Positions 17,276 through 26,615 of a stretch of DNA of 64,000 nucleotides are shown here, in pieces; the stretch's first letter is position 1; each line of letters starts with the position of its first letter. A program made the translations under genes and the position numbers. The DNA is from an uncultured Mucispirillum sp. GTDB taxonomy: Bacteria > Chrysiogenota > Deferribacteres > Deferribacterales > Mucispirillaceae. The notes beneath the pieces were generated by a model that saw only the letters and a program-made list of their open reading frames with translations, was not told the origin of the DNA and made no database searches. Location: positions 62,001-126,000 of the forward strand of contig CALURO010000003.1 of the NCBI GenBank assembly GCA_944323205.1. Reading direction: 5' to 3'.

Positions 17276-17459
17276 AATTTATTATTGATTTTACTTATTT
17301 ATAATTTCAAATTATTTTTAGTTAAAGCTAAAAATATATTTAAATATATTAAAAATTTAGTATATTTAAAATTTTTAATATATATAATATATAATAAATA
17401 CTGTTATTTAATAGTAGTTTATATAAAATATGATTTTTCTATTGACAAATAATATAAAT

Positions 17460-17490
17460 AATATTATTGACAATTTGTATCAATAATATT
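17460..17490. promoter_or_regulatory. 11-bp perfect dyad, putative operator of the TonB operon
   Basis: AATATTATTGA (17460-17470) and TCAATAATATT (17480-17490) are perfect inverted repeats around a 9-bp centre. The dyad lies between a TTGACA at 17442 and the ribosome binding site AGGAG at 17492-17496; a second TTGACA (17467) overlaps the left arm. The position immediately before a 14-gene operon suggests a repressor or activator site. It is AT-rich like Fur-family sites but does not match the classical Fur box well. Confidence 0.55.
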
Positions 17491-17503
17491 TAGGAGTTGA
17501 AAC

Positions 17504-20500
17504 ATGAAGAAAGCATCGGCGTTATTGATGGCGCTTGCAGTAGTATCTGCAGGGTGCAGCAATAATAATAATGATTCAGGAAGTGGTTCTAGTGCACCAC
17601 AAGTTCAAACAATAGCAGGTAAAGTTAGTGACCCAGCTGTAAAGGGAGCCAAAGTAGAGCTTTTTGACAGTAGTAATGTGTTATATGCAAAATGCGGAGT
17701 AAATGCTAATACTCTTTGCAATGTTTGGACAAAAGAAGATGGAACATTTCAATTTGTTTTACCACTAGGAACAGATGTTACTAATTTTACAGTAAAATCT
17801 ACAGGTGGAGAAGATACTGCATATGGGGTAGAAATTCCTGTATCTTTTTACAGTGATTTAGATTTTTATAATGGTAATCATGAAAATATTATCATATCAC
17901 CAGTATCATCATTATATCAGTCTTTTATGAAGCAGAATATGACAAAAGAGCAGGCTTTAGAAAAATTATCTGCTCTTTTTGGAATTAGTCAAGATATTTT
18001 ACTAAATGACCCAGAAACAGATAGTAATTTATTAAAAATATCATACATAATAACTCAAACAGCAGGCTTATTATCTTCTAATACAGCAGATAATGTCATG
18101 GATACACTGGCTGGTGTTTTAAATAAATACAGCAGTTTTAGCACTGATATTGATAATATATTAAGTGAACTTTTTCCAAATAATGCAGAATATATTGAAG
18201 AAATAAATGCAATGCATAATTCAGTTACTTCTATATCTGGAGCTAATGTTGAAGATATTTTAAATGGTATTCAAAATGCAGAAAAAACTCGTATGTTTGT
18301 TTCTGCGTATGAGGCAGTTTTAAATGAAGCAGCAGTTTCAGAACAGGCTGTAACAAATATTACATCACTTTTTAATGGCATTAAGGAAAAAGTTACACTG
18401 CCAACAAGCCAGTTTCAAATAGAGCAGATTGTGAGATATATTGCATCTCAAACCATAAATGAAGTGAATATGGGTGAATATGTTTCATTTAATGTTACAG
18501 CAAGTGAGTTTGAAACAATATTAAGTTCTTTAACAGCAGATGCTGGTATAATTGAAAACATTAACACTCTTGCATCTGAAACCGTTAATTCTACAACAGT
18601 TCCACTTAATAGTCCGTTAGGAATGGATAATCAAAAAAGAGTAGATTATTATTTTAATTCTACAAAAGATTTAAATTATCAGGCAATGAAATTAACACAA
18701 CTTGTGTTAGATGACAGTATTATTGAAGGTATATATTCATCAATTATTTCTAATTATGCAGGTTATGGTTTATTTGATAAGGCTGAGAAATTAGCAAGTG
18801 TTCAAATAAAAGATTCACTTCAAAGAATGCAGATATATGCAGGTATAACAAACAGCGGAAGTAAATATTTTCAAAATAATGCACAGGTAAAAGCATATGT
18901 AGATAAAGCAGTAAGTGATATGAATGCATTTAATGCAACAAATCCAGAAGTGTCAAATGATTATATTTCTACTTATATGTCTTTTATCCATGCTTATGCT
19001 GCTATTCAAGATAGTGATAATGTTGTGACAATAAAGGATGAATTGTATAATAAATTAAATCAGTTTCCAATTGATGGTATAGGTGGTAAAGCACCATACA
19101 GGTCCACATATTATGCAAGGGCATATAATGCTATTGGTAATGCAAGTAAAACATCTCTTATATATACAGTGATAGATGATAACCGTTTAAGTGAAGCATT
19201 TGAGCTTTTAAAAGTAAGAGAAGAAGCTGTAGATAATGCTGAAGAAAGAACAGCATCTACAAGCAGAAATACTCAACTTGTTGGTTATTCGGCACAGCTT
19301 GCTATGATAGAGCATTTTTATAATAAAGATACATCTGGCACTTATCATACACAGCTTAAAGATATGGTTTTAGCAATAAAAGATAAAATGATTATCTTAA
19401 AAGATGAAGCAATAAAAATAGGCACAAAAGATAACGAGAAATATTATTTTGCTCTTTCTTTTATTGATTTAGTTAGTGCTTTATATTATGTGGCAGGTGA
19501 TGAAACTGCAGCTATGGAAATATATAATATGATAGACCCGAATGCACCTTCAACAGAAGCATATAAAAAGACAGTTCAAGGCTGGAAAGATGATGCAGCT
19601 GCAGCAATGTTTAAAGGTAAAGCCTTAAAAGAAGGGTTTGATGCTGGTATTAAATATTTAGAACAAGCTCTGCCCCTTGCAGCTGATAAAAGTAACTTAA
19701 TGAGTGATTATTTAGAACGAGTAGTAGGAGCAACAGCAACAGCAGAAAACCAAGGCTATGTATATGCAGCCATTAGAAATGGTAAAACAGATGATGCTTT
19801 AAAAGCAGTAGATTATATGTATACAAAACTTCAAGAAGTTATGAAAGATGCAAATACTATTAATGCTCTGCCTGTTACAGTTAAAAACAAACTTATTGCA
19901 AACGGTACAAGCAGCGGTGCAAGTATGGCAGGTAAATATAATCCTCATGGTGTTACAGCATTAGCAAAAGCATATATTGCATTAGGCAATAATACAAAGG
20001 CTGCTGAAGCAATAAAATTAGGTGATAATTACATAGCTACACTTGATAATTCTATTGCAAAATATGATTACAATATGGCACTTGCAAATATGGCTAAATC
20101 AGCAGGGGATAATGCATTATATGAAAAATATTATAATGCAGCTATGGCTGTTACATTAGATGGCATATCTGCTGCAACAGATGCTAATAAAGCATACCTG
20201 CATATTTTAAAAGCAGTAGATGCAAACTACTTTAAAGCTAGTGATAGAGTAAATACAGTAAATACAAATCTAAGTGCAGCAGAAACTCTTATTAAAAATA
20301 TTGGAAGTGATGATACCACATATAAAACACAGGCTGACTATTACATATATGCAGCAAAAGAGTATTATAATATTAATAATACAGAAAAAATGCTTGCCCT
20401 TTTAAGTTTAGCAGAAGATACAGCACATAAGATTAATACATCAACAACTAAAGTAGGTGCATATACAAGTATTGTAAAAGCATATGGTGAAAATGAACAA

Positions 20501-20779
20501 GTAGATATTGGTTATGAAAAAGCATTAGAGTTTGGAACAGATGCTGTTAATAGAAATAATTTAATCAATGAGCTTGTGAATATTGTTACTACTAAAAATG
20601 ATTTTGAAGATTCAGAATATGCAACAGTTGATACTGATAAAGATGGCAAGCCAGACTTTTTCTACCCATGGGTAACAAAAGCAGATATTTCTCAGTCTGG
20701 ATTAACTCTTGATGAGGATATTGATGGTGATGGTATAAATGATAATGAAGATACATTACCATATGTAGCAAACAAATAA
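17504..20779 (+). CDS. Large lipoprotein, first gene of TonB/M16/Yej operon
   Basis: A 1,091-residue lipoprotein with lipobox VVSAGC (Cys18) and a low-complexity NNNNDSGSGSS linker. Residues about 36-90 (TIAGKVSDPAVKGAKVELF...TKEDGTFQFVLP) look like a carboxypeptidase-regulatory-like beta domain, common at the start of surface lipoproteins. The long middle is mostly helical and TPR-like (repeated ...A..YI.AKEYYNINNTEKMLALLSLAED patterns). The C-terminus has two Asp-rich calcium-loop-like motifs (DTDKDGKPDFF, DIDGDGINDNED). The function is unrecognised. Being first in an operon with a TonB receptor, it may be a substrate-capturing partner at the cell surface. AGGAG precedes ATG by seven bases. 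Confidence 0.8.
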   Translation: MKKASALLMALAVVSAGCSNNNNDSGSGSSAPQVQTIAGKVSDPAVKGAKVELFDSSNVLYAKCGVNANTLCNVWTKEDGTFQFVLPLGTDVTNFTVKSTGGEDTAYGVEIPVSFYSDLDFYNGNHENIIISPVSSLYQSFMKQNMTKEQALEKLSALFGISQDILLNDPETDSNLLKISYIITQTAGLLSSNTADNVMDTLAGVLNKYSSFSTDIDNILSELFPNNAEYIEEINAMHNSVTSISGANVEDILNGIQNAEKTRMFVSAYEAVLNEAAVSEQAVTNITSLFNGIKEKVTLPTSQFQIEQIVRYIASQTINEVNMGEYVSFNVTASEFETILSSLTADAGIIENINTLASETVNSTTVPLNSPLGMDNQKRVDYYFNSTKDLNYQAMKLTQLVLDDSIIEGIYSSIISNYAGYGLFDKAEKLASVQIKDSLQRMQIYAGITNSGSKYFQNNAQVKAYVDKAVSDMNAFNATNPEVSNDYISTYMSFIHAYAAIQDSDNVVTIKDELYNKLNQFPIDGIGGKAPYRSTYYARAYNAIGNASKTSLIYTVIDDNRLSEAFELLKVREEAVDNAEERTASTSRNTQLVGYSAQLAMIEHFYNKDTSGTYHTQLKDMVLAIKDKMIILKDEAIKIGTKDNEKYYFALSFIDLVSALYYVAGDETAAMEIYNMIDPNAPSTEAYKKTVQGWKDDAAAAMFKGKALKEGFDAGIKYLEQALPLAADKSNLMSDYLERVVGATATAENQGYVYAAIRNGKTDDALKAVDYMYTKLQEVMKDANTINALPVTVKNKLIANGTSSGASMAGKYNPHGVTALAKAYIALGNNTKAAEAIKLGDNYIATLDNSIAKYDYNMALANMAKSAGDNALYEKYYNAAMAVTLDGISAATDANKAYLHILKAVDANYFKASDRVNTVNTNLSAAETLIKNIGSDDTTYKTQADYYIYAAKEYYNINNTEKMLALLSLAEDTAHKINTSTTKVGAYTSIVKAYGENEQVDIGYEKALEFGTDAVNRNNLINELVNIVTTKNDFEDSEYATVDTDKDGKPDFFYPWVTKADISQSGLTLDEDIDGDGINDNEDTLPYVANK

Positions 20780-20788
20780 TAATATCAG

Positions 20789-20820
20789 CCTATGCCTGTT
20801 TATAACAGGCATAGGTCTTT
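20789..20820 (+). terminator. Strong hairpin between lipoprotein and receptor genes
   Basis: CCTATGCCTGTT (20789-20800) and AACAGGCATAGG (20804-20815) form a perfect 12-bp stem with a 3-base loop, followed by the weak T tract TCTTTTATT. It could be a partial terminator or an mRNA-stabilising 3' structure allowing the lipoprotein to be made in excess over the downstream genes. Confidence 0.65.
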
Positions 20821-20836
20821 TATTAGGTTTTAGTTA

Positions 20837-23374
20837 ATGGAGAACAGGGATACAAATAAAAGCATAAAGTTAATGATATTTTTTATGCTTAGTATTTTGC
20901 TGTTGTTTGCAGTTACAGTATTTGCTGAAGAAAATACAGATAACAGCAGTGAATATGATATAGAAGATACATTTATTATGGAAGATATGGATGTTATAGA
21001 ATCTATTGGTGAAGGTGCAGATTCGGGGACGGTAGAAATACCAAGAGATATAATTAAATATGTTCCTGCAGGTAATGGTGGTATTACTGATATTTTAACA
21101 GTTGCACCTAGTGTGCAGTTTGATGAAGAATATAGAGGTGCTTCTTCCGCCGGTGAGATAGCTCCTGCAAATGTTTCTATTTCTGGTGGAAGCATATATG
21201 ATAACTTGTTTACAGTTGATGGAATGAATAATTCCAGTTTATTAGACCCAAATTCCAGTAATCCTAACTTAGCAAGTGATGTTTCTGGAAATCCTCAGAA
21301 ATTTTTTATAGATTCATGGCTTATAGAAGATATTTCTTTGCATGATAGTGATATTTCAGCTAAATATGGTGATTTTCAAGGTGGTGTTGTAGATGTTAAA
21401 ACTAGAAAACCTGGAAAAGAATTTAGTGGAAAGTTATCATACAAAGGGACAAGTAGTTATTTAACAAATTATTTTTTAAATGAATCAGATTTAGATAACT
21501 GGGAAATAGGTGGAAGTCAAACAAAGCAGCTTAAGTTTTTTAAAAACTTTTTAAGTGCTTCTCTTGATATACCAATAACTTCAGATGGTGGGTTACTATT
21601 AAGCTACAATAGAAACTGGTCTACAATTCCTATGAAATATTTTGATGACTGGAACGACCAGGAAAGAACATCAGAAAGTTATTATGCAAAAGGTTTGTAT
21701 AATATAAGCGGTTCTAGTTATATAGATATTTCTGCATCTTATTCTCCATATAATGGCACATATTTTATTAGAAATACAAAAGACAGCCAGTATAAAATAA
21801 ATGGTGGCGGCTATTTTGGGGCAGTAAATTATGTTAATGAATTAGAGTCTCATAAAATAACTGCTCATATAGATTATTCTTATGCTGAAAATTCTAAAAA
21901 GGCTCCAAATGAATATAAATCATGGATAGCGTCAAAATATAAAGACTGGGGTTATGGAGAAAATACTGTTACAGAAAATGTAGATGGAGAGTATTACAGT
22001 CGTGAAGGCGGTTTTGGCAGCATTGATAAAGAGGAACAAAGTATAAAAGCTTCTATTGATTTAAATGTTACACCGTTACAGTTTTTAGGGGAACATAAAA
22101 TAAATTATGGTGCAGGGTATATTTTTAACTATGGCAGATATAACCGATATGAAAATGCATACACATATAATGGTGCTGTAAGTCGTGTAGATGTTATTTG
22201 TAATGGTGATTATGGAACATGTGTTGATGGTGACCAGTATTTTACTTCAAGGCGAATTTCTCCAATATCAGATGTAAAAGCATATATAAATAATGTTTAT
22301 GCTTATGCAGAAGATGATTATACAATAGAAAGGGTTAATTTACGTATAGGTGTCAGGCTGAATTATGAAGACTATATGAATAATTTTACTGTATCACCAA
22401 GGGTAAAATTATCCATAGATGTATTTAACAATAAAGGCACAATTTTAACTGGTGGTTATAATAGATATTATGCTCAAGCATTATTAACTTATAAATTAAG
22501 AGAAGGCCGCCTGCCAGATATTGAAGAAAATAGATATACAACAAATAATGAAGTGCAGGACTGGATAGTAAACACTATGTCTGCCCATTCTACATATAAA
22601 TTTTCAGACCTGAAAACACCTTATACTGATGAATATTCTGCAAGTATTAATCAAAAAGTTTTAGGAAGTTTTATTAATGCAAAATATGTTGAGCGTCACA
22701 ATAAAGATGGTATTGCTATGAATAGAGGTGTTACTGATAAAGACGGAGTAACATATTATACGTATAATAATAATGCCACAGGGTTATATCGTTCTGTTCA
22801 GATAAGATGGAGTAAAGGATGGGAAAACCATCGTATTATGGCAAATTTCACATGGTCTATGTCAGAAAGCTCTGGCACAAGTTATGATGATAACCTTGAT
22901 GCTATAGATATGGAAAATACAATATATTATAACGGCAAGCCTGTAAAAAGGTATGAACTGCCTAATGATAATTTTGCAAGACCTATAATTTTAAACTTTG
23001 GCTATGTAGGTAAATTCTTTGATAAAAGGCTTACTATTTCAGCATTATTAAAATACCGTTCACCTTATACAACAATAATGCAGGTAGATGATATAAGTGT
23101 AGGTCATTCTTATGTTGACCCAGTAACTGGAGAAACAGTGCAGGAATCAGTTTCTGCTTATGAAGATGTTAGATATGACCATAATGTTACTGTAGATTTA
23201 GCAGTATATTGGGAGCAGACATTATGGGCAGATACAAAACTTACTTTATATGCAGAAGTATATAATCTTTTTAATACACAAAATAAAATAGGTTACAGTA
23301 ATCAGTCTTCTTCAATGGTAGATGATTATGAGTTAGGAACACAATTATGGATTGGAGCAAGTTATGAGTTTTAA
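20837..23374 (+). CDS. TonB-dependent outer-membrane receptor
   Basis: 845 residues with an N-terminal signal sequence (IKLMIFFMLSILLLFAVTVFA). The plug domain lies at about residues 70-200 (ISGGSIYDNLFTVDGMNNS, KYGDFQGGVVDVKTRKPG) and a 22-strand-type barrel follows to the C-terminal aromatic-ended strand (QLWIGASYEF). The TonB box is not obvious; an acidic stretch DTFIMEDMDVIES precedes the plug. Such receptors import a ligand too large for porins, driven by TonB. Dedicated exbB, exbD and tonB genes follow in the same operon. The ribosome binding site is weak. The ligand is unknown; co-occurrence with an M16 peptidase suggests a peptide or protein. Confidence 0.88.
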   Translation: MENRDTNKSIKLMIFFMLSILLLFAVTVFAEENTDNSSEYDIEDTFIMEDMDVIESIGEGADSGTVEIPRDIIKYVPAGNGGITDILTVAPSVQFDEEYRGASSAGEIAPANVSISGGSIYDNLFTVDGMNNSSLLDPNSSNPNLASDVSGNPQKFFIDSWLIEDISLHDSDISAKYGDFQGGVVDVKTRKPGKEFSGKLSYKGTSSYLTNYFLNESDLDNWEIGGSQTKQLKFFKNFLSASLDIPITSDGGLLLSYNRNWSTIPMKYFDDWNDQERTSESYYAKGLYNISGSSYIDISASYSPYNGTYFIRNTKDSQYKINGGGYFGAVNYVNELESHKITAHIDYSYAENSKKAPNEYKSWIASKYKDWGYGENTVTENVDGEYYSREGGFGSIDKEEQSIKASIDLNVTPLQFLGEHKINYGAGYIFNYGRYNRYENAYTYNGAVSRVDVICNGDYGTCVDGDQYFTSRRISPISDVKAYINNVYAYAEDDYTIERVNLRIGVRLNYEDYMNNFTVSPRVKLSIDVFNNKGTILTGGYNRYYAQALLTYKLREGRLPDIEENRYTTNNEVQDWIVNTMSAHSTYKFSDLKTPYTDEYSASINQKVLGSFINAKYVERHNKDGIAMNRGVTDKDGVTYYTYNNNATGLYRSVQIRWSKGWENHRIMANFTWSMSESSGTSYDDNLDAIDMENTIYYNGKPVKRYELPNDNFARPIILNFGYVGKFFDKRLTISALLKYRSPYTTIMQVDDISVGHSYVDPVTGETVQESVSAYEDVRYDHNVTVDLAVYWEQTLWADTKLTLYAEVYNLFNTQNKIGYSNQSSSMVDDYELGTQLWIGASYEF

Positions 23375-24257
23375 TAATACAATTATATCTGTTTCTGGTT
23401 TAGAACACAGCTATGGCTCTGCAAAAGTATTAAAAGGGCTTAATTTTACAGTAGAAAAAGGTAAAATCTTTGGTCTTTTTGGTAAGAATGGTGCAGGAAA
23501 AACAACTACAATTAATATATTAATGGGTTTTTTAACACCAGAAAAAGGTGACTGTTTAATATATGGTGAAAAATCATCACAGTTAAGTAATGAAAACAAA
23601 AGCCGTATAGGGCTTTTACATGAAGGTCATATTAGTTATGATTTTATGACATTAGAGCAGACAGAAAAATTTTATAAAGGTTTTTTTCCAAAATGGGAAA
23701 GTAAAACATTTGCTTATTTTATGGAAAAGTTAGGTCTTCCAAAAAATAGAAAAATTAAACATATGTCATGCGGACAGCGTTCACAAGTGGCATTAGCTGT
23801 TTTAATGGCACAAGGTGCTGAAACATTAATATTAGATGATTTTTCAATGGGACTTGATGCAGGTTATAGAAGGCTTTTTTTAGATCATTTAAATCAGTTT
23901 GTAAAAGATAATAATAAAACAATATTAATTACTTCCCATATAGTGCAGGATTTAGAAAGATTTGTTGATGAGGCAGTTATAATTAATAAAGGTCAGGTGC
24001 TGCTTTCTGCTCCACTTTCTAAAATAAAAGACGGCATATATGGTTACAGGCTGCCATTAAATGCTGATATTAAAAATATTAAGAAAGATAAAAGAATATT
24101 AGATATTTCTATAACAAAAGAATCTTATGAAATAATTACAAGGCTGACTTTAGAAGAAAGTAAAAAATATTTTCAAGGTATAACCTTATCAGAAAATATT
24201 ATTCCTTATAACGTTTCTTTTGAAGATGCTTTCATAGCTCTTACAGGTAAATATTAG
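23364..24257 (+). CDS. ABC transporter ATP-binding protein
   Basis: 297 residues. Walker A is GKNGAGKTTT (about residues 40-49) and Walker B is LILDDFSMGLD, where the usual catalytic Glu after Asp-Asp is absent (DDF). The signature is MSCGQRSQVALA instead of LSGGQ. This pattern is like YtrB/EcsA-type ABC-2 ATPases. The start at 23364 follows GGAG by six bases and overlaps the receptor stop by 11 bases; a TTG at 23352 overlaps the binding site. The adjacent permease and membrane protein are its probable partners. Direction of transport is unknown, though ABC-2 systems usually export or act on the envelope. Confidence 0.88.
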   Translation: MSFNNTIISVSGLEHSYGSAKVLKGLNFTVEKGKIFGLFGKNGAGKTTTINILMGFLTPEKGDCLIYGEKSSQLSNENKSRIGLLHEGHISYDFMTLEQTEKFYKGFFPKWESKTFAYFMEKLGLPKNRKIKHMSCGQRSQVALAVLMAQGAETLILDDFSMGLDAGYRRLFLDHLNQFVKDNNKTILITSHIVQDLERFVDEAVIINKGQVLLSAPLSKIKDGIYGYRLPLNADIKNIKKDKRILDISITKESYEIITRLTLEESKKYFQGITLSENIIPYNVSFEDAFIALTGKY

Positions 24258-24272
24258 AAGCGGAGATATTAG

Positions 24273-24932
24273 ATGAAACATATATTTTATAAAGAAAAAA
24301 TAAAATTAAACCGTATTTTACTTGCAGTTATAATTATAAATGCAGCTGTTTTAATATATACTTTTTTTAGAGTTCGTGTAGGTATTATGTTAAATGAACC
24401 CAGCGGTATCTGGCTTGATATTATTTTAAGAAATGGAATATTTTACAGCAAAGTAGAAACAGCTTTATATGTATCTGCCTTACTGCTTGGTGTTATGCAG
24501 TTTTATCCAGAATTTGAGCGTAAAAGATTTCGTTTATCATGTCATTTGCCATTAAATGAATATAAAATGATTTTTTATACATCTTTATTTGGTATTATTG
24601 TTTTAACAGTATTATGGTTAATAGATATGGCAGGTGTTGTATTATTAGCTTCCCAGTTTTTTCCTATAGATATTTATAGAGCAATACCTCTTGTAATGTT
24701 TTACTGGTATATTAATTCATTAATTATATATACTTTTGCTTCATCTTTAACTCTTGAAGCATCTTGGAATGTGAAACTAAGGCTTGCATTAATGATGGCT
24801 GGCTGTATATGGGCTTTTAAAATGGAAGTATATAACAGCAGCTTAAGTTATGCAGTTACAGCATTTTTATTTGCAGTTTTTTACTGTTTTTCTATTTATT
24901 TTCCAGCATTAAGATTTAGAAAGGGGTTATAA
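24273..24932 (+). CDS. ABC-2-type permease, partner of the ATPase
   Basis: 219 residues with six predicted membrane segments (about 14-32, 63-78, 100-125, 133-155, 165-180, 190-212), the usual ABC-2 half-transporter layout without soluble domains. Between segments 2 and 3 a cytoplasmic stretch (PEFERKRFRLSCHLPLNEYK) has the form of a coupling helix. It lies 15 bases from the ATPase gene and GGAG precedes its ATG. The substrate is unknown. Confidence 0.75.
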   Translation: MKHIFYKEKIKLNRILLAVIIINAAVLIYTFFRVRVGIMLNEPSGIWLDIILRNGIFYSKVETALYVSALLLGVMQFYPEFERKRFRLSCHLPLNEYKMIFYTSLFGIIVLTVLWLIDMAGVVLLASQFFPIDIYRAIPLVMFYWYINSLIIYTFASSLTLEASWNVKLRLALMMAGCIWAFKMEVYNSSLSYAVTAFLFAVFYCFSIYFPALRFRKGL

Positions 24933-24933
24933 G

Positions 24934-26193
24934 ATGAAATTATATTCTAAATATTTAATTGTTTTAATAGCTGTATTTTCTTTCAGCATTATAATGCCAT
25001 ATTTTTATTCTATTATTTTTATAGAAAATACAAGTAAAGATTTTGTGTATTATAGTGAAATAATAGATGATTTTGCAGTAAGCACTTTTACTCAGAATAG
25101 AAGTTTTATATATAGAGATAAAGCAGGCAATACTTATACAGAAAAAGAATTTAAGCAGATACTTCCACAGGTATATGTTAGAGATTTAGTTTTAACTAAC
25201 AGTTATTCTGAAATTATTAATAATAGAATTATTAGTGCTGAAGATATGATAAAATATAACTTTTATCTTTCTGCTAGAGCAAAAAATATTGATGAAGAGC
25301 GTATCAGAATAAAATTAAGTCCAGTATTTGAAACACAAAGCGGTTCCGCAAACCTTACTATGCCTGTTGATTTAGCACGCATAGGAAAAGATATTACTTT
25401 TATTAATGCAAGAACAAGAGAAATAGATAAGGAAAAATCAGAACATTTTACAAATGAATTAATTAATAAAGGCTTTACATTTCCTGTAAAACTCTATGGA
25501 ACAAACCCAGATGTAAGAAAACCTTATGATGTGGGAACTTTTTTGCTAGATAAAAATAATACTCTTTTCAGGCTTTATATGGTTAAAGGAAAACCAGTAG
25601 TTGAAAAATATAATACAAATATTAGTAATGAAGAAATTATATATATATCTATTAGAGAAAATAAATATGCAGATTTTTACGGATTTATGATTGCAAAATC
25701 TGGTAATATTTTTCTTATAAACATAAATCATACATTAAGTAAAATAACAGTAGATAATTATAATCCAAATAAAGATACTATGCGTATAAATATAAACCCA
25801 CTGCATATTTTATTAAATATTTCTACAGATAAATATCAGTATACTTATATTTATGATAAAAATTATAATTTATTAAAGAGTTATTCACTAGATATAGAAA
25901 GCAGTCTAAGTGGATACAGGCTTGATATTTATAATATGCTTTTTCCTTTCAGCATATATCATGACGCTTATTCAGCAGCAGGTTATTTAAAAATAGAAAA
26001 AACAGAAAATTTACTTTTATCTGCTGTATTTATAATATTTTTACTATGTATTTATATTGTAATATGCAGATATTTTAAAAGCATATCTAAAACAACAGTT
26101 ATAGATATATTTGTTATTGCTTTAAGTGGAATTTATGGATTTACAGCATTAATATTATTACAAAATTTTAAAAAGGATACTTTATGGGAATAA
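24934..26193 (+). CDS. Membrane protein with large periplasmic domain (DUF4857-like)
   Basis: 419 residues. One N-terminal membrane segment (about 5-28) is followed by a ~330-residue extracytoplasmic domain with YRDKAGNTYTEKEFKQILPQ, then two or more C-terminal membrane segments (about 363-383 and 390-410). From memory this arrangement next to an ABC-2 ATPase and permease resembles DUF4857 proteins; I cannot confirm it. It overlaps exbB by 10 bases. It may link the ABC unit to the periplasm or to the receptor system. Function unknown. Confidence 0.6.
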   Translation: MKLYSKYLIVLIAVFSFSIIMPYFYSIIFIENTSKDFVYYSEIIDDFAVSTFTQNRSFIYRDKAGNTYTEKEFKQILPQVYVRDLVLTNSYSEIINNRIISAEDMIKYNFYLSARAKNIDEERIRIKLSPVFETQSGSANLTMPVDLARIGKDITFINARTREIDKEKSEHFTNELINKGFTFPVKLYGTNPDVRKPYDVGTFLLDKNNTLFRLYMVKGKPVVEKYNTNISNEEIIYISIRENKYADFYGFMIAKSGNIFLININHTLSKITVDNYNPNKDTMRININPLHILLNISTDKYQYTYIYDKNYNLLKSYSLDIESSLSGYRLDIYNMLFPFSIYHDAYSAAGYLKIEKTENLLLSAVFIIFLLCIYIVICRYFKSISKTTVIDIFVIALSGIYGFTALILLQNFKKDTLWE

Positions 26194-26615
26194 AACACAT
26201 TGTTGATTATGGTGTAATAGCAATTTTAGCAGTTATGAGTATTATTGCAGTAGCTGTTGCTATTGAAAGATTTAAATTTTTTAAAAAAGTAAATGTTAGT
26301 GAGTATAAAACTCTTGAAATATTAGAGTTAGAGCTTACAAGACACCTGCATATTATTGCTACTATTGGTTCAAATGCACCTTATGTAGGGCTTTTAGGAA
26401 CAGTGCTTGGTATTATGTTTACTTTTTCTGTTATGGGTGAAGGTGCAGGAGCAAATGTTAATGATATTATGACAGGGCTTGCTCTTGCACTTAAAGCAAC
26501 TGCTGCTGGTTTAGTAACAGCTATACCAGCTATTATATTATATAACATTTTACACAGAAAGGTAAATGAATTACTGCTTTTAAAGGAGGATGAGCTTGAG
26601 AGAGAAAAGCTTTGA
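26184..26615 (+). CDS. exbB: ExbB, short type (Ton motor)
   Basis: 143 residues, the short form seen in Helicobacter-like ExbB proteins. Three membrane segments are present (about 10-27, 55-80, 100-125). The MotA/TolQ/ExbB motif GSNAPYVGLLGTVLGIMFTF and the proline-containing ALKATAAGLVTAIPAIILY are intact. ExbB pentamers with ExbD use the proton gradient to energise TonB. The ATG overlaps the previous gene and is preceded by AAGGA. Confidence 0.92.
   Translation: MGIKHIVDYGVIAILAVMSIIAVAVAIERFKFFKKVNVSEYKTLEILELELTRHLHIIATIGSNAPYVGLLGTVLGIMFTFSVMGEGAGANVNDIMTGLALALKATAAGLVTAIPAIILYNILHRKVNELLLLKEDELEREKL

Noticed and set aside
17442..17470. Classical Fur box upstream of the operon
   Set aside because: The sequence is AT-rich and dyadic but matches GATAATGATAATCATTATC poorly; it is reported only as an unassigned dyad.
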